NCBI RefSeq assembly: GCF_024704725.1
Contig: NZ_JALIQS010000001.1
Span: 558,001 to 622,000, forward strand
Source: Shinella sp. CPCC 101442
GTDB taxonomy: Bacteria; Pseudomonadota; Alphaproteobacteria; Rhizobiales; Rhizobiaceae
Length of the DNA stretch: 64,000 nucleotides
Direction: 5' to 3'
Shown: positions 26,914-35,538 of the stretch, piece by piece
Position numbering within the stretch: the stretch's first letter is position 1
Layout: every line of letters begins with the position of its first letter
Notes under the pieces: model-generated
Databases searched by the model: none
What the model saw: only the letters and a program-made list of their open reading frames with translations
What the model was told of the DNA's origin: nothing
Made by a program: the position numbers and the translations under genes

Positions 26914-27842
26914 ACCTCGCCCCAAACCTTTCCCTGCCCGCGGTGGAGCCGGTCATCCGTCTGGAAAACATCGAGCGCAGTTTTGGTGCCGTGCAAGCGC
27001 TGCGCGGTATTTCGCTCTCGCTGACGCCAGGCCGGGCGCTGGCGCTGGTCGGCGAATCCGGCTGCGGCAAGACGACCTGTGCCCGCATCATCGCCCGTAT
27101 GGACCGGCCGACATCGGGCCGCCTCTCCTTCCGTGGCCGTGACGCCACCGCGACGGGCACGCGTGAGGAGGAACGGGCCTACCGCCGCGACGTCCAGATG
27201 GTCTTTCAGGACCCCTTCTCCTCGCTGAACCCCGTCTTTTCCATCGATCACCACCTCTCCCGCCCGGTCCTCCTGCATCGCCATGCAGAGGGTAAAGCCG
27301 GCGTCGCCGAAGCGGTTTCCACGCTGCTTGCCGATGTCGGCCTCGACCCGGCGGTGACACGGCAAAAATACCCGCACGAGCTTTCCGGCGGCCAGCGCCA
27401 GCGCGTCAACATCGCCCGCGCGCTCGCCGTGCAACCGCGCGTGCTGGTCGCCGACGAGCCGACCTCGATGCTCGACGTCTCGATCCGGCTCGGCATCCTG
27501 GAACTGCTCGCCCGCATCAAGCGCGAGCGCAGCCTGGCGCTGTTCTACATCACCCACGACATTGCCACCGCAGCCCATGTGGCGGAGGAGATCGTGGTGA
27601 TGTTCGCCGGCCAGATGGTGGAGTGGGGCGATACGGAGGCGGTGATTGCCGATGCACGCCATCCCTATACCCAACTCCTGCTTTCGGCCGTGCCTGACGG
27701 GGCGAGACCGTTTATCATCGGCGAAAGCGCGCGCTTCCTCGAACGGGCGGAAAAGGTCCGCGCGCTGAGCCGGCCGACATCGACTGCGGTCGAACAGGTC
27801 GGGAAAAACCATTTCGTCCGCGCGCTCGCGGCACAAAACTAG
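26910..27842 (+). CDS. ABC transporter ATP-binding protein, DppF type
   Basis: 310 residues, starting at an ATG that overlaps the preceding stop by 4 bp. Walker A GESGCGKTT, Q-loop MVFQDPFSSLNP, signature LSGGQRQR, Walker B LVADEP. The C-terminus carries the oligo/dipeptide ABC tail (HPYTQLLLSAVPD), as in DppF/OppF. Last transporter component of the operon. It is followed after 11 bp by a GNAT gene, so the operon continues. Confidence 0.93.
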   Translation: MNLAPNLSLPAVEPVIRLENIERSFGAVQALRGISLSLTPGRALALVGESGCGKTTCARIIARMDRPTSGRLSFRGRDATATGTREEERAYRRDVQMVFQDPFSSLNPVFSIDHHLSRPVLLHRHAEGKAGVAEAVSTLLADVGLDPAVTRQKYPHELSGGQRQRVNIARALAVQPRVLVADEPTSMLDVSIRLGILELLARIKRERSLALFYITHDIATAAHVAEEIVVMFAGQMVEWGDTEAVIADARHPYTQLLLSAVPDGARPFIIGESARFLERAEKVRALSRPTSTAVEQVGKNHFVRALAAQN

Positions 27843-27853
27843 AGGATTTCAGC

Positions 27854-28327
27854 TTGGATTATCTCGTCAATCTCTCGCTCCTGACGCCGAAGCCCGACCT
27901 CGACGCCAGAATGGCGCAGGCCGGCGTCACGATCCGCCGGCCGCTCGCGCCGGAGGCACGGCTGGTGACCGAATGGGTCACGGAAAAATTCGGCAAGGGC
28001 TGGGCGAGCGAAACCGCCGTGGCGCTGACGCGCCAGCCGCCGACCTGCTTCATCGCCACGCGTGCGCAAAAACTCGTCGGCTTCGCCTGCCACGAGTCGA
28101 TCGCCCGCGGCTTCTTCGGCCCCACAGGCGTCGATGAAGAGGCACGCGGGCTCGGCATCGGCCATGCCCTGCTGCTGGCATCCCTCTTCGACCTGAAGAC
28201 CATGGGCTACGCCTACGCCATCATCGGCGATGTCGGCCCCTCGGCCTTCTACGAAAAGACGGTCGGCGCCATGCCGATCCCCAATTCCGCCCCCGGCATC
28301 TATGCCGGATTGCTCGACGTTACCTGA
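27854..28327 (+). CDS. GNAT family N-acetyltransferase
   Basis: 157 residues. It starts with TTG at 27854 behind AGAGGA. The acetyl-CoA-binding segment is in EEARGLGIGHALLLASL (motif A, Q/R-x-x-G-x-G/A form), followed by a C-terminal region with the SAFYEKTVGA pattern. The acceptor is unknown. Its place between a chito-oligosaccharide-type importer and a hexosaminidase suggests acetylation of an amino sugar or of a residue released during degradation, but this is context only. Alternative: a general amino-group acetyltransferase carried along in the operon. Confidence 0.88.
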   Translation: MDYLVNLSLLTPKPDLDARMAQAGVTIRRPLAPEARLVTEWVTEKFGKGWASETAVALTRQPPTCFIATRAQKLVGFACHESIARGFFGPTGVDEEARGLGIGHALLLASLFDLKTMGYAYAIIGDVGPSAFYEKTVGAMPIPNSAPGIYAGLLDVT

Positions 28328-28423
28328 TCCCCTGAAGCATTTCCGGTGTTCGTTTCAACCGCATTATCCGACGCCAAGGCGATCTCGCTTCGGCTGGAAA
28401 TGCTCCAGACCGCAGAGACTGCC

Positions 28424-30436
28424 ATGCCGATATCCGCCTTCGCCCTCGAAACTTCCTGGACACCCGCCACCGACGACCGCCCGCTTGCCTATACGCTCAA
28501 GCTGACCAACCATTCGAAGACGCCCCTTGCCGGCTTCCGCCTCTGCGTCAGCGGCCCCGGCCGGGTCGATCCGGCCGCAAGCGTCGATGGCGGCTCGGTC
28601 GGCACGCGGCTTTCCAATTTCACGGAACTGCTACCGCCGGACGGTTTCGTGCTGGACCCCGGTGCCACATGGACGGTGGCCGTGCATGGTCTCAGCTGGG
28701 CCTTCAAACACTGGACGGACGGCGCACGCGGCGCGTATCTTGCCCTTGCCGATGGCGGCACGCTTTCCGTCGGCACCGGCCCGACGCTCCGGGTCGGCGG
28801 AAACGCACCACCGAAGCGCGGCGTCGCCGCCTTTCCCGTTCCCGCCAGCCCGCCGGTTCCCGTTTCGGTGATCCCATGGCCGAGGGAGGTCGCCATCTCC
28901 GGCCGGCGCGCAGCGCCTGCCGGCTTCACCCTGCTCGCCGATGACGCCGAAGCCCGTGCGGCCGCAGACGCTTTCACGCAACTCACGGAAGACCTCTTCT
29001 CGGTGGAAGGCATCGTCCGCCCCGCCTCGGAAGGCGGGCTGTCGATCCGCCTGCATCTGAAGGATGGCCTTGGGAAAGAGGCCTACGAGATCGACCTTGC
29101 CGCCGATGCGGTCTCCATTGCCGCCTCCAGCCGCACCGGCCTGTTCTACGGCCTCGTCACGCTCGGCCAGATCTGGCGCGGCGCGCGGCATTTTCCGGAC
29201 GCCTACAGCTTCCCCGTCGCGGGAACGATTGCGGATGCGCCGTCCATGGACTGGCGCGGGCTGCATCTCGACGTGGCGCGCCAGTTCTACGGCGAGGCGG
29301 AGATCCGCAAACTTCTCGCCATCCTCGCCTGGAACAAGCTCAACCGCTTCCACTGGCATCTCTCAGACGACGAATCCTGGCGTGTCGAAATCGACGCCTA
29401 TCCTGCGCTGACCGAGATCGGCGCCTGGCGCGGCCATGGCCTGCCCGTACCGCCGCTGCTTGGCACCGGCCCGGAAAAGAGCGGCGGTTTCTATACGAAG
29501 GCGACGATCCGCGGCATCGTCGCCTATGCCGGGACCATCGGCATCGAGATCGTGCCGGAGATCGACGTGCCCGGCCATTGTTTCGCCATGCAGCAGGCCA
29601 TTCCGGAACTGCGCGACCCCGAGGAACAGGGCAGTTACTATTCCGTGCAGGGTTTCCCGGACAATTGCCTCAACCCGGCCCGCGAAAAGACCTACGAGGT
29701 GCTGGAGACCATCTTCAAGGAGCTGATCGAGCTCTTTCCGTTCAAGACGATCCATGTCGGCGCCGACGAGGTGCCGATCGGTGCCTGGTCCGGCTCGCCG
29801 GAAGCGCTGGCGAGGCTGCGCGCGATCGGCGGCGAGGCCATGGCCGAAGCCCATGCGCGCCGGCTGAACGTCATCACAAACACGCACGGCGCCGATGCCA
29901 TCGACGGATCCGGTGCAGCCGTCCTGCAGGCGCTCTTCCTCGAACGCATCCAGAAATTCCTGGCGTCGCAGGGCTGTGTTACCGGCGGATGGGAGGAGGC
30001 GGCGCATGGCAATGTCATCGACAAGGCTGCGACCTATCTCTGCGGCTGGCGGGACATGGAGGTATCGGCGGCCCTTGCAGGCGAAGGCTATTCCATGGTC
30101 GTCTGCCCCGGCCAGGCCTACTATCTCGACATGGCCAACAGCCTCGACTGGGACGAGCCGGGCGCCAGCTGGGCCGGCTGGTCGGCACCGGAGATGACCT
30201 ATGAATTCGACCCCGTCGCTGGCTGGAGCGATGCGCAGAGATACAACCTCAGGGGCGTACAGGCCTGCATCTGGTCGGAGCCGATGAAGGATCGCGCCGT
30301 CTTCGATCGCCTCGTCTTCCCACGCCTTTCGGCCATCGCCGAAACCGGCTGGACAGCGCCGGAGCGCAAATCCTGGGAGCGTTTCAAGGCCGCAGCCGGC
30401 CTGATGCCGGTACTCTACGGCTTCCCCATAACGTAA
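28424..30436 (+). CDS. Beta-N-acetylhexosaminidase (GH20)
   Basis: 670 residues from ATG 28424. The frame is open to a GTG at 28346 and another ATG at 28400, and no start has a strong ribosome-binding site, so the N-terminus is uncertain by up to 26 residues. An N-terminal beta-sandwich of about 130 residues precedes a GH20b domain and the catalytic barrel (RGLHLDVARQFY, HWHLSDDESWR). The catalytic Asp448-Glu449 pair lies in VGADEVP, as in substrate-assisted GH20 enzymes. No signal peptide is seen, so it should split imported chitobiose or other GlcNAc-terminated oligosaccharides in the cytoplasm. Its stop is 8 bp from the convergent ROK stop. Confidence 0.95.
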   Translation: MPISAFALETSWTPATDDRPLAYTLKLTNHSKTPLAGFRLCVSGPGRVDPAASVDGGSVGTRLSNFTELLPPDGFVLDPGATWTVAVHGLSWAFKHWTDGARGAYLALADGGTLSVGTGPTLRVGGNAPPKRGVAAFPVPASPPVPVSVIPWPREVAISGRRAAPAGFTLLADDAEARAAADAFTQLTEDLFSVEGIVRPASEGGLSIRLHLKDGLGKEAYEIDLAADAVSIAASSRTGLFYGLVTLGQIWRGARHFPDAYSFPVAGTIADAPSMDWRGLHLDVARQFYGEAEIRKLLAILAWNKLNRFHWHLSDDESWRVEIDAYPALTEIGAWRGHGLPVPPLLGTGPEKSGGFYTKATIRGIVAYAGTIGIEIVPEIDVPGHCFAMQQAIPELRDPEEQGSYYSVQGFPDNCLNPAREKTYEVLETIFKELIELFPFKTIHVGADEVPIGAWSGSPEALARLRAIGGEAMAEAHARRLNVITNTHGADAIDGSGAAVLQALFLERIQKFLASQGCVTGGWEEAAHGNVIDKAATYLCGWRDMEVSAALAGEGYSMVVCPGQAYYLDMANSLDWDEPGASWAGWSAPEMTYEFDPVAGWSDAQRYNLRGVQACIWSEPMKDRAVFDRLVFPRLSAIAETGWTAPERKSWERFKAAAGLMPVLYGFPIT

Positions 30437-30444
30437 GCCGTCTC

Positions 30445-31641
30445 TTACGCGATGGGCTTCTGCAACACGGCGAATTGCGGGTTCGTCTCGGAAAAGACCG
30501 GCAGGGCGGCAGCGCCGAGAATGGAGGTGTCCTTGCCGGTCGCCGCGATCATGATGCGGGCTATGCGCCGCTCCTCGTCGGGATCGACCGGCGGATAGAG
30601 CGGTTCCATGCGCGCGGCAAGCCGCGCCAGCAGGCCCGCAGGCATCGGCCCGCCGAGCACGATGGTCTGCGGATCGAAGGCCAGTTCGAGAAAATCGATG
30701 GTCCGGCGCATCGGCTCCGCCGCCGCATCCAGCCAGCCGTCCAGCGCCGGCCCGGCCTCCTCGATCATCGCATCGAGCGCTTCGACGGCATACGCGCCGG
30801 GATCGTCGATCTTCAAATGCTCGTAAGCCGCACCGAGCGAGACATAACGGTCGAGGCAGCCACGCTTGCCGCAGACGCAGGGCAGTCCATCAGGCTCGAC
30901 GACGATATGGCCGATCTCGCCGGCATTGGCCCGGCTGCCGCGATAGAGATGGCCGTCGAGGAACATGCCCGCGCCGATACCGCCGCCGAGAAAGAGATAG
31001 ACGAAGCTGCTCAGGCCCCGCGCCACGCCGTAAAGCCGTTCGCCGATCGCCGCCGCCGTCGCATCGTTCTCCACCAGGACCGGCACGCCGACGAGCCGCT
31101 CCAGCGCCGGCCCCACCTCGTAGTGCTGCCAGCCCGGCAGCGCGATCGGGGTGAGCGAGGTGATGCCCTCCGCCGCGTATCGCCCAGGCATGGCGATGCC
31201 GACGCCGAGCAGGCGGTTGCGGTCGAAGGGAAACGCCGTCTGCAATTCCGCGCTGATCGCGGCGAGGATCGGGATCGCCTGTTCCGGCGTCGGCGGATCG
31301 ATGGGGCGGGTGACGCGCGCACGGATCGTGCCCGAAAGGTCGGTCAGGACGCCCGCTGCGTGGTCGCGTTCCAACTCCAGCCCGATCGAATAGGCGCCGT
31401 CAGGATTGATCGAATAGGGCGTGATCGGCTGGCCCCGCGCCAGCTTCTGCGGGCTATCGGGCTTCAGCAGTTGCGAGCCTTCCAGTTCTTCGACGATGTT
31501 CGACACGGTCTGCGCGGTCAGCGCCGTCAGGCGGGCGATCGCCGCGCGCGACAGCGGACCGTTGGTGCGGATCGCCTCGATCACGACCCGCCGGTTGTGC
31601 GCTTTCGCCTGTTCAAGATTGGTGCCGGAAATGGCTTTCAT
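30445..31641 (-). CDS. ROK-family transcriptional regulator, NagC/Mlc-like with zinc motif
   Basis: 398 residues. N-terminal winged helix (about 14-65, with LSRAAIARLTALTAQTVSNIVEELE) followed by a ROK domain. The ROK zinc site is complete: His245 in GEIGHIVVE and Cys255, Cys257, Cys262 in PCVCGKRGCLD. NagC and Mlc use this type of domain to sense amino sugars or transporter state. Being convergent with the GH20 gene, it likely represses the importer-hexosaminidase operon. The ATG at 31641 has only a weak ribosome-binding site. The exact effector is inferred to be GlcNAc or its phosphate. Confidence 0.93.
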   Translation of the reverse strand: MKAISGTNLEQAKAHNRRVVIEAIRTNGPLSRAAIARLTALTAQTVSNIVEELEGSQLLKPDSPQKLARGQPITPYSINPDGAYSIGLELERDHAAGVLTDLSGTIRARVTRPIDPPTPEQAIPILAAISAELQTAFPFDRNRLLGVGIAMPGRYAAEGITSLTPIALPGWQHYEVGPALERLVGVPVLVENDATAAAIGERLYGVARGLSSFVYLFLGGGIGAGMFLDGHLYRGSRANAGEIGHIVVEPDGLPCVCGKRGCLDRYVSLGAAYEHLKIDDPGAYAVEALDAMIEEAGPALDGWLDAAAEPMRRTIDFLELAFDPQTIVLGGPMPAGLLARLAARMEPLYPPVDPDEERRIARIMIAATGKDTSILGAAALPVFSETNPQFAVLQKPIA

Positions 31642-31736
31642 GACGTCGATATGTTCACCGGATGCGCAAGCGCGCTCAAGCGTCCGGCATAAGCGGGATT
31701 CGCCCGGATGGCCAGCGATTTGCCCGGTTGCTCCGC

Positions 31737-31771
31737 AAAACGCCGCAGGGCGCCCGTGCGGGGCGCCCTGC
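31737..31771 (-). terminator. Terminator of the adenine deaminase/YitT operon
   Basis: GCAGGGCGCCC and GGGCGCCCTGC form an 11-bp perfect stem with a 5-base loop (31745-31771), 23 bp past the YitT-like stop. On the minus strand GGCGTTTT follows, giving a short T-run. Confidence 0.65.
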
Positions 31772-31794
31772 CTTGCGATCTCTTTCGTCCAATC

Positions 31795-32505
31795 TCACTT
31801 CGCGGTCGCTTCGAGCGTGCCTGCCTCGGGCACGTCCTTCTTGGCGTTCAGCTTCTTGAAGAGGAAGAAATAGAGCCGGATATATTGCCCGATGAGGATG
31901 GCATTGATGATCGTGCCCTCGCGGATGAAGTGGATTTCTCCAAGGAAACCGAGGCCTATCAGGGCGGACGTCACCAGAAGCGTGCAGTCGAAACCCGTCT
32001 TGATATTGCCCCACTTCCAGCCGGTGCGCTTGAAGATCGTGTTGACGAACATGTCGATCGGCATCAGCACCAGATTGGCGCGGATCATCAGGAAGAGGCC
32101 GAAGGCGAGCGCGGCATCGGCGAAAACCAGCAGCGCGACGCGCAGGTAGTATTCCTCCAGCACCACGAACTCGGTGAATTTGAGATTGAGATCGAGGAAC
32201 ACCGCCAGCACGAAGGCCGGGATCAGCGACGCAAAGTTCTTGAGCTTGAAATCCTTCGGCAGGGCGAAATAGGTCAGCGCGAGCATGATCAGCTCGAGTA
32301 TGAAATTGTAGGTGCCCTGGCTCAGCGGCGGAAAGACGAGCGTCATGGTGCGCGTCAGGCTGCTTTGCGGTGAGATGCCGATGCCGGCGCGGATCGCCAG
32401 GCTGACCCCGAAGGTCAGGATGTAGATGCCGAGAACATACATGATCCAGCGGCGGGTGAGGCTGCCGGTATCGACGATTTCGGCTTCCGCCGCATTATGT
32501 GCCAT
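31795..32505 (-). CDS. YitT/YczE-like integral membrane protein
   Basis: 236 residues from ATG 32505, which has GGGAGG eight bases upstream. It shows five or six hydrophobic segments (about 20-40, 60-80, 85-105, 120-140, 155-180, 195-215) and short basic loops, with GIGISPQSSL after the first, as in YitT/YczE-type proteins. No transport or enzyme motif can be assigned. It is 159 bp downstream of the adenine deaminase gene on the same strand and is followed by a terminator, so it may be a permease-like partner for purine or product movement. That role is inferred from position only. Confidence 0.85.
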   Translation of the reverse strand: MAHNAAEAEIVDTGSLTRRWIMYVLGIYILTFGVSLAIRAGIGISPQSSLTRTMTLVFPPLSQGTYNFILELIMLALTYFALPKDFKLKNFASLIPAFVLAVFLDLNLKFTEFVVLEEYYLRVALLVFADAALAFGLFLMIRANLVLMPIDMFVNTIFKRTGWKWGNIKTGFDCTLLVTSALIGLGFLGEIHFIREGTIINAILIGQYIRLYFFLFKKLNAKKDVPEAGTLEATAK

Positions 32506-32664
32506 GGTTTCCTCCCAAGGGCGTTGCGCGGAGCCTCCCGTCACTCCCGGCCTGCCGCGCTCAAAAACGTTTTCGCGGATGTCTCGGAACTCCTTCTCCC
32601 GGTCAATCCGTAACTTTTGGGTACCGGCAAGCGCACGAGGCCCCTGCCGGCACGGTTCTTTCCG

Positions 32665-34404
32665 TCAATGCATCAGCCGGAAGCGATGCAGCGAGATGAA
32701 CAGGCTGAGCAGCTTGTTGACCACGGGCTCGCCCTCATTGCGGTTGCCCATCGCCTCGAGCGCCGCATCGATGGATTTGGCCGCCGCCGTCAGCTCGGAA
32801 ACAGTCATGTTCGCCATGACGCCGTAGATTTCGAGCGGCATCACCGCCTTCTCCTGGCCGTTCTCCGTCACGATGCAGGCGCCGGCATGGCTGTCGACCT
32901 GCTTGACGCAGTGGCACATTTCCGCGCTCTCTTCCCCCACCACGACGAAGTAGGGTTTTGGCGCCGGCCAGAAGGTCGCGACCGCGCCGCGATCGATCGA
33001 CACGCCCTTGAACAGACCGTTGACGATGTGGCGCTTGCCATCGACATAACGCTGGATGACGGAAAGGCGCGAATATTTGATGCCATCGACCTCCGGCACC
33101 ACTTTACCGTCCCGCAGCGGCACCCAGACTTCCTGATAGAATTTTGCGTGACCGCGGCCATAGACGTCGAACAGATAGACTTTTGCCGCGTTGCCATCGT
33201 CAGAGATTTCCAGCGGCACGATATCGAGCTGGTCGGCAGCGAGGTCGACCAGGCCTGGAACGCCCTTCTTGCACATGCCGGAATAATCGATCTCGGCATT
33301 CGTCAGCAGCTTGCGGTCCTTGGCGACCAGCTCTCCGTCCTTGAAGACATAGAGCGGGTTGATCTTCGACAGGCTGTCGGTCAGCACGATATCGGCGAAG
33401 CGGCCTGGTGTCAGCGAGCCGAGCTTGTCTTCCATATGGAAGGAGCGCGCCGTGTTGAGCGTCGCCATCTTGATCGCATGGATCGGGTTGATGCCCATCT
33501 CGGCGCAGAGCGAAATGATCCAGTCCATATGGCCCATGGTCAGCAGGCGCTCGATGGAGATGTTGTCCGTGCAGAGCATAAAATTGTCGGTCGGCCATTT
33601 GCGATCGACGATGGCGCGCAGCAGCACCTTGATCACCTCCGCGCTGCCGACGCCGAACTTGATATGGGTCGGGAAGCCGTAGCGGACGCTCTTTTCGAGG
33701 TCCTTCTCGTTCCAGACATCGTGGTTGTTCGAGCAGCCGATGGCCGGCAGGTAATTGAGGATCATGTCGGAGAGCGCTGTGACGCCCCAGTGACCGTTCA
33801 TGAAGCCGCCCTGCGCACGAACCCAGGCCGCCTTGCGGAAATCGTCGTCATTGCCCGAGGAATAGGTGAAGTGCTCGAACTCGCCGAGACCGATCACCGG
33901 TTCCATCTTCAAGACCGCCTCGGTGACATTGGCCGCCGTCTTCTTGCCCGGTGCGAAGGCATAGAGGCGATAGGGCAGCTTGTCGTAGTCCTTGAACAGC
34001 TTCTGCGCCGCCTCGACGCCCTCTTCCCCGGCAGCGCTCAGGAGATCGAGGCATTCGGAATAGATCGTCGTCGTGCCGCAGGGCACCATGGCCTCGGCGA
34101 GTGCCGTCGGATGGGCGAGCTGGGATTCGAAATGGATATGGGCATCGATCAGGCCCGGAATGGCGTAGAGCCCCTTGCCGTCGAAGACTTCCTTGACCTT
34201 CAGGATGCTCTCGTCCGGATTGAGCGCGATGATGCGCTTGTCGTAGACGAGGATCGAGCCGTGATAGACGGTCTCGCCGTGAACATCGAGGATGTTCAGG
34301 TTCTTCAGGAGCAGGTCCGCCTCCCGCTCGCCGTTCAGGATGGCGAAGATCGCCCGCACCTTGTCGTAGTGGGCGGCCTCCGCGATGGTCACATGCTGGT
34401 TCAT
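32665..34404 (-). CDS. ade: Adenine deaminase (Ade-type amidohydrolase)
   Basis: 579 residues from ATG 34404 (GGAGG ten bases upstream). An amidohydrolase barrel with the metal-binding IDAHIHFES near residue 93, a central domain with FGVGSAEVIK, FMLCTDN (where the catalytic Asp is expected) and the fold-ending PGRFADIVL, followed by a C-terminal Ade domain ending in HRFRLMH. Ade-type enzymes convert adenine to hypoxanthine and ammonia using Fe or Mn. It is a member of the Ade subfamily by length and the C-terminal domain, but substrate range in this family is broad, so another purine or heterocycle is possible. Divergent from a LysR gene and followed by the membrane-protein gene. Confidence 0.88.
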   Translation of the reverse strand: MNQHVTIAEAAHYDKVRAIFAILNGEREADLLLKNLNILDVHGETVYHGSILVYDKRIIALNPDESILKVKEVFDGKGLYAIPGLIDAHIHFESQLAHPTALAEAMVPCGTTTIYSECLDLLSAAGEEGVEAAQKLFKDYDKLPYRLYAFAPGKKTAANVTEAVLKMEPVIGLGEFEHFTYSSGNDDDFRKAAWVRAQGGFMNGHWGVTALSDMILNYLPAIGCSNNHDVWNEKDLEKSVRYGFPTHIKFGVGSAEVIKVLLRAIVDRKWPTDNFMLCTDNISIERLLTMGHMDWIISLCAEMGINPIHAIKMATLNTARSFHMEDKLGSLTPGRFADIVLTDSLSKINPLYVFKDGELVAKDRKLLTNAEIDYSGMCKKGVPGLVDLAADQLDIVPLEISDDGNAAKVYLFDVYGRGHAKFYQEVWVPLRDGKVVPEVDGIKYSRLSVIQRYVDGKRHIVNGLFKGVSIDRGAVATFWPAPKPYFVVVGEESAEMCHCVKQVDSHAGACIVTENGQEKAVMPLEIYGVMANMTVSELTAAAKSIDAALEAMGNRNEGEPVVNKLLSLFISLHRFRLMH

Positions 34405-34523
34405 GATGGTCCTCCGGTCTCTTCGGCCCGCAGCCGGGCCGGCAATCGTTCGGGGTTGCCCCCGCAAGCGCGGCTCCTGCATCCGCGCTTCTCGAAAGTC
34501 ATAGAACGCGATTGAACCGCTTC

Positions 34524-34562
34524 CGAAAAGCAGTATTTTACGCGCAAAGCGTACGCTTTTCG
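34524..34562. promoter_or_regulatory. Inverted repeat between adenine deaminase and LysR genes
   Basis: CGAAAAGC (34524-34531) and GCTTTTCG (34555-34562) are perfect inverted arms separated by 23 bases, lying 23 bp before the LysR start in the divergent control region. LysR proteins often bind arms like these; the inner segment GTATTTTAC is AT-rich and promoter-like. Confidence 0.5.
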
Positions 34563-34584
34563 AGAACGGTTGAGGGAGACGACC

Positions 34585-35487
34585 ATGCTGCACTCGCGCG
34601 TGCTGCGCTATATCGACGAGGTGGCGCGGCTCGGCTCGATCCGCGCGGCCGGCGAACGGCTGAACGTCGCGCCATCGGCCATCAACAAGCATGTGCTGCA
34701 ATTGGAGGAGGCGATCGGCGAGCCGCTGTTCGAGCGCCTGCCGCGCGGCCTGCGGTTGACGCCGGCGGGCGAAATCCTGCTGGCCCATGTGCGCCGCACG
34801 ATCAAGGAATACAGTCAGGTCGAGGCCGAGATCCGCGATATCAAGACCTTGCAGAGCGGCGAGGTGATCATCGCCACCATGAACGGCCTTGCCGGCGGCA
34901 TTGTGCCGAAGGCGGCCGCGAGCTTCTGCGCCCGCCACCCCCGGCTAAAAATCTCCATCCGCGTGATGTTCGTGCGCGATATCGTGCAGGCGGTCATCGA
35001 CGGCGAGGCGGACCTCGGCCTCGCCTTCAACCTGCCCGTCATGCCGCAGATCGAAACGCTCTGGAAGTTGGACACGCGGCTCGGCGCGGTCGTCTCGCCG
35101 GAACATCCGCTCGCCGGCATGGAGACCCTGCCGCTTTCCTTCTGCGAACCTTACCCGCTGATCTTCGCCGACAAGTCGATGCTGATCCACGGCATTGTCG
35201 CCGATGCCTTTTCGGAGGCCGGGCTTGCCGTGGAGCCGGCCTTCCTGACCAATTCCATCGAGGCGATGAAGTGCCTGGCCGCCAGCGGCGACGGCATCGC
35301 CTTTCTCAGCAAGTTCGACATCGCCGAGGAACAGCGCAACGGCCTGCTCACCTATGTACAGATACGCGACCGCACCTTCGGCAAGAACGTGCTCTCCCTC
35401 GTGCAGCGCGAAAAGCGCGGACGCGCGCTCGCCGCCTCCATGTTCGCCGACGAGATCATGCGCGCACTCAGGGCAGCGGTGGAGTGA
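34585..35487 (+). CDS. LysR-family transcriptional regulator
   Basis: 300 residues from ATG 34585, which follows GAGGGAGACGACC; an upstream frame extension lacks a ribosome-binding site. The HTH covers about residues 5-60 (GSIRAAGERLNVAPSAINKHVLQLE), followed by a substrate-binding domain. It is divergent from the adenine deaminase gene across a 180-bp region with an inverted repeat, the standard arrangement for a LysR regulator and its target. The effector is unknown and is presumably a purine or degradation product. Confidence 0.92.
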   Translation: MLHSRVLRYIDEVARLGSIRAAGERLNVAPSAINKHVLQLEEAIGEPLFERLPRGLRLTPAGEILLAHVRRTIKEYSQVEAEIRDIKTLQSGEVIIATMNGLAGGIVPKAAASFCARHPRLKISIRVMFVRDIVQAVIDGEADLGLAFNLPVMPQIETLWKLDTRLGAVVSPEHPLAGMETLPLSFCEPYPLIFADKSMLIHGIVADAFSEAGLAVEPAFLTNSIEAMKCLAASGDGIAFLSKFDIAEEQRNGLLTYVQIRDRTFGKNVLSLVQREKRGRALAASMFADEIMRALRAAVE

Positions 35488-35538
35488 TCCAACGCGGCAG
35501 AATCGTCTATAGAACAAGGCCTACGAAAACCGGATCCG

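Noticed and set aside
32506-32664. GC-rich repeats (GTGCCGGCA / TGCCGGTAC) in the adenine deaminase-YitT gap
   Set aside because: They could form a loose hairpin, but spacing is long and there is no T-run; left unassigned.
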